This document shows positions 25,810 to 34,448 of a stretch of DNA of 64,000 nt, piece by piece (the first letter of the stretch is position 1; every line of letters starts with the position of its first letter). A program made the translations under genes and the position numbers. The stretch comes from an uncultured Oscillospiraceae bacterium. GTDB taxonomy: Bacteria; Bacillota; Clostridia; Oscillospirales; Acutalibacteraceae. The stretch lies in assembly GCA_900547095.1 (NCBI GenBank), contig URFG01000002.1, forward strand, positions 149,944-213,943. The letters are read 5' to 3'. The notes beneath the pieces are model-generated. The model was not told the DNA's origin. It saw only the letters and a program-made list of their open reading frames with translations, and searched no databases.

Positions 25810-26957
25810 AAACTATAAAACTTTATGACTCTGACGCTTATCTCAAAGAATTCAGAGCAAATGTTTTATCCTGCGAGAAGTTAAAATCAGGTTACAGGAC
25901 CGTTCTTGATAAAACCGCGTTTTTCCCCGAAAGCGGAGGTCAATACGGCGACCGAGGATTTATAGGCGATATTAGAATAACGGATACGCAGATTGAAAAC
26001 GGAATAATTTATCATTATTCCGAAGAACCTATAGAAATAAAAACAGATATTACAGCCCGAATTGATTTTGACAGGCGCTTTTCATTTATGCAAAACCATT
26101 CGGGAGAACATATAGTTTCAGGTCTTTTCCACAGCGAATTCGGATATGAGAATATCGGATTTCATCTTTCTGAAGATTATGTTACTATTGATACAAATTC
26201 ATCTCTTGACTATGATAAAATTAAACATATCGAAACTCTTGCAAACAATGCTGTTTTTAAAAATCTAAATGTAAAAGCATTTTTTCCAACTAAAGAGGAA
26301 GCCGAGCGTATAAACTATAGGAGCAAAAAGGATATCACTTCCGATTTGCGATTAGTGAAAATCGAGGGAATAGATATCTGCGCTTGCTGTGCGCCGCATA
26401 TTAAAAAACTAGGCGAAATAGGAATTATTAAACTCCTTGATTTTGAAAAAATAAAAGGCGGCACGCGGATCTATATGAAATGCGGCAGTTTTGCGCTTGA
26501 AGATTACCGCAAAAAGTATTTTGAAATAAAAAATATTTCCGATTTGCTTTCAGCGAAGTCTGACAGTGCGGATGAAGCCGTAATGCACTTTGTGAAAAAA
26601 ACAAACGAACTGCAAACTGAATATAAAGAACTTAAAAAGAAATTTATTTTGCTTAAAACAGATTCTGCGGCCGAAAAATGCTGTTTTTTTGAAGATCTTG
26701 ATATGACAGATCTTCAGATAGCGGCTGACGCGGCTTATAAAAATAAAGGCAGCAGCGTTTGGTTTTTTTCAGGTAAAGATAATAGCTTTTCATTTTCCGT
26801 TTGCGGAAATGAAGAAGATTTATGCCGTGACTTTAAAGCTTTTTCCGAAAATCTGAATATAAGAGGCGGAGGAAGAAACGGAATAAGGCAGGGAACCGTT
26901 AAAGAAAGCGAAGGAAAAATAAAAAATTATATCGGGAGATATTATGGATTGGATTGA
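25806..26957 (+). CDS. Alanyl-tRNA editing protein, long AlaX type
   Basis: A 383-residue relative of the editing half of alanyl-tRNA synthetase. AFFPESGGQYGDRG near residue 38 is the N-terminal AlaX motif. The zinc site is complete: HSGEH at residues 98-102 and a C-x-CC-x-PH segment (CACCAPH) near 197. The last 45 residues include RGGGRNGIRQG, the DHHA1-like loop of the AlaRS C-terminus, so this is the long AlaX class. It should hydrolyse Ser- or Gly-tRNA(Ala) in trans. Starts in an ATGA overlap with murC and overlaps prmA by 14 bases. Confidence 0.85.
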   Translation: MKTIKLYDSDAYLKEFRANVLSCEKLKSGYRTVLDKTAFFPESGGQYGDRGFIGDIRITDTQIENGIIYHYSEEPIEIKTDITARIDFDRRFSFMQNHSGEHIVSGLFHSEFGYENIGFHLSEDYVTIDTNSSLDYDKIKHIETLANNAVFKNLNVKAFFPTKEEAERINYRSKKDITSDLRLVKIEGIDICACCAPHIKKLGEIGIIKLLDFEKIKGGTRIYMKCGSFALEDYRKKYFEIKNISDLLSAKSDSADEAVMHFVKKTNELQTEYKELKKKFILLKTDSAAEKCCFFEDLDMTDLQIAADAAYKNKGSSVWFFSGKDNSFSFSVCGNEEDLCRDFKAFSENLNIRGGGRNGIRQGTVKESEGKIKNYIGRYYGLD

Positions 26958-27861
26958 AATTAAAGCTTCTGTTCCGACTTCAAAAACAGACGAGGCGGCT
27001 GCAATAGCGAACATGACCGTGCCATACGGTATTTATATAGAGGATTATTCTAATTTAGAGGCAGACGCCGAAGAGATCGCCCATATTGATCTTATCGACG
27101 AGGAGCTTATTAAAAAAGACAGAACGCATTCTATTATACATATTTATTTTGATAAAGAAGAAAATGTCAGCGTAGCGGTAGAGTTTTTAAAATTTAGAAT
27201 GAGCGCTGCCGGTATCGATTTTAATATTGAAAAAGACACGGTTGACGATAATGAGTGGAATGAAAATTGGAAAAAGCATTTCAAAGCTTTTGAGATAGGC
27301 AGGAAAATCGCCGTGACGCCGAGCTGGGAAGAATATAAAAATAAAGATAACAGAACGGTCATTCATCTTGATCCGGGAACTGCTTTCGGCACGGGAACTC
27401 ACGCGACGACTTCTATGTGTATCGAAGCTTTGGAAGATGAGGTAAAAGGCGGAGAAACTGTTTTGGATATAGGAACGGGGAGCGGAATTCTTGCTATTGC
27501 GGCTGTTCTTTTAGGAGCAAAAAGCGCAAAGGGCATTGATATTGACGAGCTTTCTGTTAAAACAGCCAAAGAGAACGCAAAAATAAACAATGTGGATAAT
27601 TTCACGGAATTTCAAGCCGGAGACCTTGCAGATAAGGTAACAGGTAAATTTGATATAATATGTGCAAATATAGTTGCAGATGTTATCATAAGACTTTTTG
27701 AAAATGTAAAATCATTTATGAAAGAAGAAACAAGACTGATAATCTCGGGCATAATCGATTTGAGAGAAAAAGATATCGAAAATGCTATTGAAAAGAGCAG
27801 TTTTGAAATTGTTAAAAAATTACACCGCGGCGAGTGGTTTTGCTATATTTTGAAAAAATAA
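26944..27861 (+). CDS. prmA: Ribosomal protein L11 methyltransferase
   Basis: A 305-residue methyltransferase with the PrmA order: an N-terminal substrate-recognition domain, then DNEWNENWKKHFKAF near residue 100, DPGTAFGTGTHATT near 141 and the SAM loop VLDIGTGSGILAIAA near 174, ending with CANIVADV near 240. It trimethylates lysines and the N-terminus of L11. It sits inside the murC-alaX-prmA-prfB run; the prfB start is 14 bases after its stop. Confidence 0.94.
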   Translation: MDWIEIKASVPTSKTDEAAAIANMTVPYGIYIEDYSNLEADAEEIAHIDLIDEELIKKDRTHSIIHIYFDKEENVSVAVEFLKFRMSAAGIDFNIEKDTVDDNEWNENWKKHFKAFEIGRKIAVTPSWEEYKNKDNRTVIHLDPGTAFGTGTHATTSMCIEALEDEVKGGETVLDIGTGSGILAIAAVLLGAKSAKGIDIDELSVKTAKENAKINNVDNFTEFQAGDLADKVTGKFDIICANIVADVIIRLFENVKSFMKEETRLIISGIIDLREKDIENAIEKSSFEIVKKLHRGEWFCYILKK

Positions 27862-27875
27862 TCGGAGGAATATTA

Positions 27876-28994
27876 ATGCTTGAATTTGAGCAGCTTAAAT
27901 CAAGACTTACTGCAAACGAGCAGGAAGTAAAGGATTTAAAAGACGCTATCGGTTACGATAAATTAAAAAGAGAAATAGAAGAGCTTGAGCTTAAAGCCGC
28001 GGCAGAGGGTTTTTGGGACGATGTGGAAAATTCACAGGCTATCCTGCAGAAAACAGGCAAGCTTAAAAACAAAGTTGAAACCTATGATAATATTGTTTCT
28101 TCTTATGAAGATCTGAAAGTTCTTATCGATATGGGCAACGAAGAGGAAGATCTATCGCTTGTTGATGAGATCTCACAGTCTATAGATACTCTTGAAAAAG
28201 ATCTTGCCGCATTAAGACTTCAAACTCTCTTAACGGGCGAATATGACGCTAATAACGCTATTCTTACATTCCACGCAGGCGCCGGAGGCACAGAGGCAAT
28301 GGACTGGGTATCTATGCTTGTAAGAATGTATACAAGATGGGGAGAAAGACACGGACTTAATGTAAAAGTACTTGATTTTCTTGACGGCGACGAGGCGGGA
28401 CTTAAAAGCGCCACTGTTTTAATGGAGGGCGAAAACGCTTACGGTTATTTAAAAAGCGAATCGGGCATTCACAGACTTGTGAGAGTTTCTCCTTTTGACG
28501 CTTCGGGAAGAAGACACACTTCTTTTGCTTCAATCGAGGTAATGCCCGAAATAACGGACGATGTGGATATAGAAATTAAAGACGAAGATGTTAAAATGGA
28601 TGTTTTCAGATCTTCAGGCGCTGGCGGTCAGCATATCAATAAGACATCTTCCGCTGTAAGACTTACGCATATTCCGACAGGTATCGTAGTTGCCTGCCAG
28701 AATGAAAGAAGCCAGTTCCAGAACAGGGATCAGGCTATGAAAATGCTTAAATCCAAGCTTCTTGAAATAAAAGAAAAGGAACATCTTGAAAAAATCGAAG
28801 ATATAAAGGGCGTTCAAAAAGAAATCGCGTGGGGATCGCAGATAAGATCTTATGTATTTATGCCTTATACAATGGTCAAGGATCACAGAACGAATTTTGA
28901 ATCCGGAAATATCAACGCTGTTATGGACGGCGATCTTGACGGATTTATTAACGCATATTTAAAAGCAAGTTCTAAAGGTGAGCTTAAAGATTAA
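27876..28994 (+). CDS. prfB: Peptide chain release factor 2, without programmed frameshift
   Basis: A 372-residue class I release factor. The GGQ loop is SGAGGQHINKTSSA near residue 249, which stimulates peptide release, and the SPF codon-recognition tripeptide (VRVSPFDASG near 205) identifies RF2, specific for UGA and UAA. In most bacteria prfB holds an in-frame UGA near codon 25 read by +1 frameshifting; here the frame runs unbroken from ATG (AAAGAI... region reads DLKDAIGYDKLKREIEEL) with no CTTTGA. The start is the ATG at 27876 with CGGAGGA 6 bases upstream, not the longer frame overlapping prmA. Confidence 0.94.
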   Translation: MLEFEQLKSRLTANEQEVKDLKDAIGYDKLKREIEELELKAAAEGFWDDVENSQAILQKTGKLKNKVETYDNIVSSYEDLKVLIDMGNEEEDLSLVDEISQSIDTLEKDLAALRLQTLLTGEYDANNAILTFHAGAGGTEAMDWVSMLVRMYTRWGERHGLNVKVLDFLDGDEAGLKSATVLMEGENAYGYLKSESGIHRLVRVSPFDASGRRHTSFASIEVMPEITDDVDIEIKDEDVKMDVFRSSGAGGQHINKTSSAVRLTHIPTGIVVACQNERSQFQNRDQAMKMLKSKLLEIKEKEHLEKIEDIKGVQKEIAWGSQIRSYVFMPYTMVKDHRTNFESGNINAVMDGDLDGFINAYLKASSKGELKD

Positions 28995-29096
28995 TTGTTA
29001 TAATTTTTATATATTTATGCTATTATTATTTAGATAAACAATAGGGGAGAATGTGCTTATGAGAAAAGACGGTGTGAGAGTCAAAAAACCGATCCT

Positions 29097-29915
29097 ATGT
29101 ATACCGTTGCGGCATATATAATGGATAAGAGAATTGACGCTATGAATATGATCACCATTGATATGCCAATTGATCCGGTGCAGAAGTATATCAATGAAAA
29201 AAGAAAAGAAGGAGTAAGTATCAGCCATATAGCGGTATTTTTGGCGGCTTATGTGAGAACTGTAGCCGAATTCCCGCTGCTTAACCGATTTATTGTAAAC
29301 AGAAAGCCCTATGCAAGAAACGAGCTTACAGTTTCAATGGTAGTTCTTAAAGCAGGAAAAATGGATCACGGCACTATGTCAAAAATGTATTTTTCCACTA
29401 AAAACACCATTTTTGAAGTTAACGATATCATCAATTCCTATGTCGATGAAAACCGCAATGCTCCCGATAATAACGGCACTGAAAAAATGATAAAATTCCT
29501 TTTGGGAATTCCCGGAATTCTTCCGATAGGCGTCGGAATATTTAAATTTATGGATAAGCACGGTCTTTTGCCTAAAAAGATAATAGACATGTCGCCTTCC
29601 CACGCAAGCCTGCTTGTTTCAAACCTTGCTTCTATCAGAACCAATCACATTTATCACCATGTTTATGAATTCGGAACTACGAGTATAGGAATTACTATGG
29701 GAAACACAAGAGAAGTCCCGAAGAAGAAAAACGGCGAGATAGTCTTTGAAAAATGTATGCCTTACGGTATAGTTATGGATGAAAGAATTTGCTCAGGCAG
29801 CTATTTCGCACTTGCTTTCAGAAAACTTAAAAAGTATATGGCAGACCCATCTTTGCTCGAATTGCCGCCTGAAAACATAGAACCCGATCCGGATTTAAAT
29901 AAAATTTTAGTTTAA
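29097..29915 (+). CDS. E2-acyltransferase-fold protein with an apparent 5' frameshift
   Basis: The 272-residue frame has the chloramphenicol-acetyltransferase/E2 catalytic-domain fold (MITIDMPIDPVQKYINEKRKEGVSISHIA near residue 17). It has no lipoyl or peripheral-binding domain. The catalytic HxxxDG motif is replaced by ERICSG near 226, so acyltransferase activity is doubtful. The good Shine-Dalgarno (AGGGGAG) belongs to an ATG at 29059 in another frame: MRKDGVRVKK runs into a 6-A run (29083-29088), and adding one base would join it to DPMYTVAAYIMDKR. The gene is therefore probably 29059-29915 with a sequencing error, slippage site or disabling mutation. Function unknown. Confidence 0.7.
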   Translation: MYTVAAYIMDKRIDAMNMITIDMPIDPVQKYINEKRKEGVSISHIAVFLAAYVRTVAEFPLLNRFIVNRKPYARNELTVSMVVLKAGKMDHGTMSKMYFSTKNTIFEVNDIINSYVDENRNAPDNNGTEKMIKFLLGIPGILPIGVGIFKFMDKHGLLPKKIIDMSPSHASLLVSNLASIRTNHIYHHVYEFGTTSIGITMGNTREVPKKKNGEIVFEKCMPYGIVMDERICSGSYFALAFRKLKKYMADPSLLELPPENIEPDPDLNKILV

Positions 29916-29917
29916 AC

Positions 29918-29946
29918 TTGATTTTATGATAAAAATGTTTTAAAAT
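29918..29946 (+). promoter_or_regulatory. Promoter of fba
   Basis: TTGATT, 17 bases, TAAAAT, 32 bases before the fba start codon and immediately downstream of the preceding stop. Confidence 0.7.
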
Positions 29947-29977
29947 ATCTTTGTAATAAATTTTGGAGGTAATCTAA

Positions 29978-30841
29978 ATGTTAGTATCAGCAAAAGATAT
30001 GTTAACAAAGGCAAAAGCCGGCAAGTATGCCGTAGGCCATTTTAACATCAACAATCTTGAGTGGACAAAAGCCATTCTTTTAACCGCTCAGGAGCTTAAA
30101 TCGCCTGTAATTCTCGGTGTTTCCGAGGGCGCAGGAAAGTATATGTGCGGATATAAAACGATAGTAGGAATGGTTAACGGTATGCTCGAAGAGCTCAATA
30201 TCACCGTTCCTGTTGCTCTTCACCTTGACCACGGCAGTTATGAAGGCGCAAAAGCTTGTATCGAAGCAGGATTTTCTTCCGTTATGTTTGACGGTTCTCA
30301 TTATCCGATCAAAGAGAATGTTGAAAAAACAAAAGAATTGGTTGAGATATGCAATAAGCTCGGCCTTTCTTTGGAAGCGGAAGTAGGCGCTATCGGCGGT
30401 GAGGAAGACGGCGTTATCGGCGGCGGCGAAGTAGCAGATCCTAAGGAATGCAAAATGATCGCTGACCTCGGCGTTACAATGCTTGCAGCAGGTATCGGAA
30501 ATATTCACGGTAAATATCCTGCCAACTGGACAGGCTTAAGATTTGATACTCTTGCCGCTATTCAGGAACTTACCGGAACAATGCCGCTCGTTCTTCACGG
30601 CGGAACAGGAATTCCTGCCGATATGATCAAAAAGGCAATTTCTCTCGGCGTTTCTAAGATCAATGTTAACACCGAGTGCCAGATTAGTTTCACCGAAGCA
30701 ACACGCAAATATTTCGAAGAGGGCAAGGATCTCGTAGGAAAGGGATTTGATCCGAGAAAGGTTTTGGCTCCCGGATTTGAAGCTATCAAAGCAACGGTTA
30801 AAGAAAAAATGGAGCTTTTCGGATCAATCGGCAAAGCTTAA
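29978..30841 (+). CDS. fba: Class II fructose-1,6-bisphosphate aldolase
   Basis: A 287-residue zinc aldolase. VALHLDHGSYEGAKACIEAG near residue 79 holds the catalytic Asp and zinc His. EAEVGAIGGEEDG near 133, IGNIHGKY near 172 and LVLHGGTGIP near 203 complete the metal and phosphate sites. It splits fructose-1,6-bisphosphate to two triose phosphates in glycolysis. It has its own promoter, a TTGGAGG ribosome site and a strong terminator, and codon use looks biased as for a highly expressed gene. Related tagatose-type aldolases share the fold, so the sugar assignment rests on family resemblance. Confidence 0.92.
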   Translation: MLVSAKDMLTKAKAGKYAVGHFNINNLEWTKAILLTAQELKSPVILGVSEGAGKYMCGYKTIVGMVNGMLEELNITVPVALHLDHGSYEGAKACIEAGFSSVMFDGSHYPIKENVEKTKELVEICNKLGLSLEAEVGAIGGEEDGVIGGGEVADPKECKMIADLGVTMLAAGIGNIHGKYPANWTGLRFDTLAAIQELTGTMPLVLHGGTGIPADMIKKAISLGVSKINVNTECQISFTEATRKYFEEGKDLVGKGFDPRKVLAPGFEAIKATVKEKMELFGSIGKA

Positions 30842-30850
30842 ATGAAAATA

Positions 30851-30880
30851 AAAAAAGCAGTCAGTTTGACTGCTTTTTTT
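30851..30880 (+). terminator. Terminator of fba
   Basis: A perfect 13-bp stem (30851-30863 with 30867-30879) ends in a run of T residues, 9 bases after the fba stop. Confidence 0.95.
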
Positions 30881-30896
30881 TAAAGGAATTTTATTT

Positions 30897-31907
30897 ATGA
30901 AAGAATTGCATTTTAAAGATTATCCCTTAAAGGTTTTCGGAGCGCCGCTTTTTGATTCCGATCAGCCTTTTTCAAGACTTCCGGACTCTGTTGCGGAAAA
31001 GATAAATAAAACGGCTGCCTCTTATTCAAAAAGGTGCCCGGGCGCAAGACTAGGTTTCAGAACAAATGCCAGGGAATTTAAAATCAAAGCTAAGCTTAAA
31101 ACTTTATCTTTAGATCTCGGAATGTCTGTTTACCAGTGCCAATCGTTTATGGTGCTGATAGGTGATAGGACAAAAGATCCTGTTTATTGCGGAAATGTCG
31201 TTCCTAAAGACTACGATAATAAGGAATTCGAAAAGGTCATTAAAAACCCGTTTGACAGCGGTGAAATAAGCGACGTTCTTATTTTTCTTCCGAGAAACGA
31301 GGTTATTGAAGATATTTCCGTTGTTTTTGAGTACGGAGATATTATCGAGCCTCCGACACCGTATCTGCCTATAAAGCCTGTTTTATATTACGGCTCTTCA
31401 ATAACAGAGGGCGCCTGTGCTTCTATAATGAACGGATATAACGCTATAATATCTAATCATTTAAATATTGATTATTATAATTTCGGGTTTTCAGGCTCCT
31501 GCCGCGGCGAAATAGAGCTTGCGGAATTTTTCGGCGCTCTTGATATAAGCCTTTTTGTTTTTGATTACGATCATAACGCTTCAAATGCTTTCGCGCTTGA
31601 AACAACTCACGAAAAGTTCTTTAAAAAATTTAGAGTTTTAAAACCCGATATTCAGGTTATTATGATGAGTATGCCGGCGGCGGTTTATACCGAAGAAAAT
31701 AAAAAGCGCAGGGAAGTTATTAAAAAAACTTATCTTAACGCTTTAAGTTCCGGAGATAAAAATGTTTATTTTATCGACGGTGAAAAGCGTTACGGCGAAG
31801 TTGACCGAAATTTATGCTCTATAGACGGAATTCATCCGAATGACCTCGGCTTTTACAGAATGGCAAATAATGTTGAGCCTGTTATCAAAAAAGCGCTTGG
31901 TTTATAA
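30897..31907 (+). CDS. SGNH/GDSL-family hydrolase with N-terminal sandwich domain
   Basis: A 336-residue cytoplasmic protein. The first 155 residues are a beta-sandwich-like domain. The SGNH domain follows: block I LYYGSSITEGACAS near residue 163 carries the nucleophile Ser, GFSGSCRGE near 198 the oxyanion Gly, DYDHNASN near 222 the Asn, and SIDGIHPNDLGFYR near 309 the Asp and His. These are complete, so an esterase is expected, perhaps removing acetyl groups from a sugar or glycan, as in related carbohydrate esterases. No signal peptide. It follows fba, after a terminator, without obvious metabolic link. Confidence 0.85.
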   Translation: MKELHFKDYPLKVFGAPLFDSDQPFSRLPDSVAEKINKTAASYSKRCPGARLGFRTNAREFKIKAKLKTLSLDLGMSVYQCQSFMVLIGDRTKDPVYCGNVVPKDYDNKEFEKVIKNPFDSGEISDVLIFLPRNEVIEDISVVFEYGDIIEPPTPYLPIKPVLYYGSSITEGACASIMNGYNAIISNHLNIDYYNFGFSGSCRGEIELAEFFGALDISLFVFDYDHNASNAFALETTHEKFFKKFRVLKPDIQVIMMSMPAAVYTEENKKRREVIKKTYLNALSSGDKNVYFIDGEKRYGEVDRNLCSIDGIHPNDLGFYRMANNVEPVIKKALGL

Positions 31908-31910
31908 AAT

Positions 31911-31942
31911 ATAAGGAGTCTGCCCATAGGCAGGCTCCTTAT
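31911..31942. terminator. Bidirectional terminator between the SGNH gene and ppa
   Basis: A 14-bp stem with one G-T pair (31911-31924 with 31929-31942, loop CATA) lies between two converging genes. Confidence 0.85.
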
Positions 31943-32473
31943 TTATTTCGCATAAGTTGAATTATAATTATCTATCGATTTTTGAATGATATCTTTGGCA
32001 CTAAGAGCGTCTTTAACCTCGTTTACAGCCGTTTCTTTTCCCTCAAGCTCTTTATAAACCCTGAAAAAATGCGACATTTCATCAAATATGTGTTTCGGAA
32101 TTTGTGATATGTCTTTATAAGAATTATACATAGGATCATTAAAAGGAATGGCTATGATTTTTTCGTCAAATCTTCCGTTATCAATCATATTTATAACGCC
32201 TATCGGATAACATCTTACGGTAGTCATAGGATAAAGGCTTTCCGAGCAGAAGACAAGCACGTCTAAAGGATCGAGATCATCGGCATAAGTCCTAGGGATA
32301 AATCCGTAGTTTGCGGGATAGTGAGTAGAAGTATAAAGAATTCTGTCGAGGATAAGCACGCCTGTCTGCTTATCAAGCTCATACTTGCATTTACTTCCTT
32401 TTCCTATTTCAATAACAGCGATAAAATCGTCTTTTTTTATTCTGTCGGGACTGATATCGTGCCAAATATTCAT
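31943..32473 (-). CDS. ppa: Inorganic pyrophosphatase, family I
   Basis: A 176-residue soluble pyrophosphatase. The metal-binding Asp cluster is DDLDPLDVLV near residue 65, and HYPANYGFIPRTYADD directly before it is the family I signature. It hydrolyses PPi from biosynthesis and drives those reactions. It follows the ABC exporter by only 5 bases and shares its mRNA, so it is the last gene of a PqqD-ABC-ppa operon, an unusual partner for a housekeeping enzyme. Confidence 0.92.
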   Translation of the reverse strand: MNIWHDISPDRIKKDDFIAVIEIGKGSKCKYELDKQTGVLILDRILYTSTHYPANYGFIPRTYADDLDPLDVLVFCSESLYPMTTVRCYPIGVINMIDNGRFDEKIIAIPFNDPMYNSYKDISQIPKHIFDEMSHFFRVYKELEGKETAVNEVKDALSAKDIIQKSIDNYNSTYAK

Positions 32474-32478
32474 AAAAT

Positions 32479-34092
32479 TTAAGCATTCCTTTCTTCTATT
32501 GTTCCGTTATTAAATAAAAGTATTTTATCCGGTTTTAGAGTTTCTGTTTTTCGGTGAGTGATAAATATAACGGTTTTATCAGTCATATTTTTAATATTTT
32601 CAAGAATTTTTTGTTCTGTTTCTTTATCAAGAGCCGAGGTCGACTCATCGAGCAGAAGAACAGGCGCGTCATAAATCAAAGCACGCGCTATGGCAAGCCT
32701 TTGAATTTGCCCCTCGCTTAAGCCCTGACCTCTTTCTTTTAAAACCGTTTCAATTCCTTTCGGCAGGGAAGATATGTAATCATAAATGCCTGCGATTTTG
32801 AGTGCGCCGATTATTTTTTCTTCGGCTATATCTTTATTTAAAAAAGTTATGTTATCCTTTATCGTGCCGGAAATAATCATATTTCCCTGAGGAACATAAG
32901 AAAACAGTTTTCTTGTTTGCGCGCCGATATCATATTTTGAATTTACTTTAAGCGTTCCGGAAGTAGGGGAATAAAGCCCTAAAAGAATTTTGAAAAGAGT
33001 GGTTTTTCCGCAGCCCGATTCGCCTTTTAATAATGTAACGGTGTTTTTTTTGATAATAAAGCTTGAGTTTTTTAAAACTGTGTTATCTTTATAAGAAAAG
33101 CTTAAATCGCTGCAATTAAGCGATTGGAATTCTTCGGAAATTTCATTTTCAGATGAATTTTCATCGGGAATCGAGCTTATTTCCATTATTCTCTCGGCTG
33201 ACGCCGTCATAGAATAAAACTTCGGAATAATTCCCGAAACATTTTGAAGAGGCGAGCGAAGAATGGTGATAATCTGCAGAAGATAATACAGCGTGCCATA
33301 GGAAACGCCGGCGGAAACCGCCCAAAGAATTACTCCGTAATACCCCAAAGAAAAGCTTAAAAAAAGGCTTAGTCCCATTACTGATGAGAATATTCTCTGC
33401 TTAATTCTTAATTCGAGGTTGTCCTCCATAATATCGGAAGCTTTTTTTGAAACAGAATTGCTTGCCGAAAAAGACTTTATAACTATTAAATTTTCGATGC
33501 ATTCCTGGTAAAATGATCTTGCCTCGCCCTCGGTTTTAACAACTTCTTTGTGCAGATATTTATATTTTTTGCTGAATATCCTGCCGAGCAGAGGAATTAA
33601 AAATCCTACAGCGAGAATAATAACCGCAAGCAGATAGTTATGCTTTATAATTGCATAAAGACCTGCGATTATCTTGGTTAAAACAGTGCAGGTTTCGGGG
33701 ATAAGCTCAACCGCGCCTTTGGCAACTTGTCCTACATCGTTAGTCATCTTATTTAAAAAATCACCCGAATGATATTTTTCAATGCCTGCGTATTCTTTGC
33801 CGCAAATATCAAAAAATATTTTCTGCCTTAATTTTATCGTGATAAGACCTGTGATTTTTACTGTCATAACCGACGAAAAAAGCTGTAAAATCACCTGTCC
33901 GAGAAGAATTATACCTATTAAAATCGCTTTATTATAAAGGTTTTTCCCCGAATCGATAATTTTACTGCTTAAATCGGCAAGATAGATCAGCGACAGAGAT
34001 AAAATAATATTGCAAACAGAAACAAGTGATATTTGTCCTATAAAATTTTTCAGGTTAGAATAGATCCATTTTACCGTTGATTTATTTTTCAT
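32479..34092 (-). CDS. ABC exporter, fused membrane and ATPase domains
   Basis: A 537-residue half-transporter. About six membrane helices occupy residues 15-290. The ATPase domain has Walker A KGESGCGKTT near residue 353, signature LSEGQIQRLAIARAL near 451 and Walker B VLLLDESTSALD near 475, with a switch His in FITHRKT. It works as a dimer, pumping an unknown compound outwards. It has no C39 peptidase domain. It overlaps the PqqD-like gene by ATGA, linking it to a peptide-binding protein, so a modified peptide is a reasonable cargo guess. Confidence 0.9.
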   Translation of the reverse strand: MKNKSTVKWIYSNLKNFIGQISLVSVCNIILSLSLIYLADLSSKIIDSGKNLYNKAILIGIILLGQVILQLFSSVMTVKITGLITIKLRQKIFFDICGKEYAGIEKYHSGDFLNKMTNDVGQVAKGAVELIPETCTVLTKIIAGLYAIIKHNYLLAVIILAVGFLIPLLGRIFSKKYKYLHKEVVKTEGEARSFYQECIENLIVIKSFSASNSVSKKASDIMEDNLELRIKQRIFSSVMGLSLFLSFSLGYYGVILWAVSAGVSYGTLYYLLQIITILRSPLQNVSGIIPKFYSMTASAERIMEISSIPDENSSENEISEEFQSLNCSDLSFSYKDNTVLKNSSFIIKKNTVTLLKGESGCGKTTLFKILLGLYSPTSGTLKVNSKYDIGAQTRKLFSYVPQGNMIISGTIKDNITFLNKDIAEEKIIGALKIAGIYDYISSLPKGIETVLKERGQGLSEGQIQRLAIARALIYDAPVLLLDESTSALDKETEQKILENIKNMTDKTVIFITHRKTETLKPDKILLFNNGTIEERNA

Positions 34093-34355
34093 TCTTCAAG
34101 TATACCGTTCTCTCTTAAAATTCTTAAAAAAACATCTATCTCATTAAGTGCGAGAACCGATGAAATATTGAAAAAATCCGCTAAGGAATTAAAAAGCTGT
34201 TCGTTGGTTTTTTCACCGCTTTTAAGCTCCCGCCAAAGGAAAGCGGCGGAGTTGTTAAGCTTGATAAGCTTATTAAAATGCAAAGACGGATCAGTACAAA
34301 CAACTATATTTTCACCCGCAACATTTTTAATATCGAAGCATTCTTTTATTTTCAC
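34089..34355 (-). CDS. PqqD-family protein (RiPP recognition element)
   Basis: An 88-residue protein matching PqqD-like RiPP recognition domains: VAGENIVVCTD near residue 12, then FNKLIKLNNSAAFLWREL near 27 (the conserved beta-strand and helix that binds leader peptides), a helical middle and a C-terminal FLRILRENGIL. I choose a GTG at 34355, with GGAGGG 6 bases upstream; the reading frame extends 10 codons upstream without such a site. It lies in front of the ABC exporter with a 4-base overlap. No radical-SAM, cyclase or peptidase gene is beside it, so it is an orphan, and no precursor peptide gene is seen in the 57 bases upstream. Confidence 0.8.
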   Translation of the reverse strand: MKIKECFDIKNVAGENIVVCTDPSLHFNKLIKLNNSAAFLWRELKSGEKTNEQLFNSLADFFNISSVLALNEIDVFLRILRENGILEE

Positions 34356-34399
34356 CGCAAACCCTCCAGATGTGAATAAATACACTTGCTTTTTTATTA

Positions 34400-34428
34400 A
34401 TTATATAATAAAATGAAATATAATTCAA
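34400..34428 (-). promoter_or_regulatory. Promoter of the PqqD-ABC-ppa operon
   Basis: On the minus strand TTGAAT, 17 bases, TATAAT; the predicted transcript starts about 40 bases before the GTG of the PqqD-like gene. Confidence 0.8.
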
Positions 34429-34448
34429 GTCGGATAAGGAGATTAATT

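Noticed and set aside
29097..29915. Plain E2 subunit of a pyruvate dehydrogenase complex
   Set aside because: No lipoyl domain, no catalytic His and no E1 or E3 genes nearby.
30080..30508. 142-residue minus-strand frame opposite fba
   Set aside because: The opposite strand of a highly conserved, codon-biased aldolase often keeps an open frame; no independent evidence.
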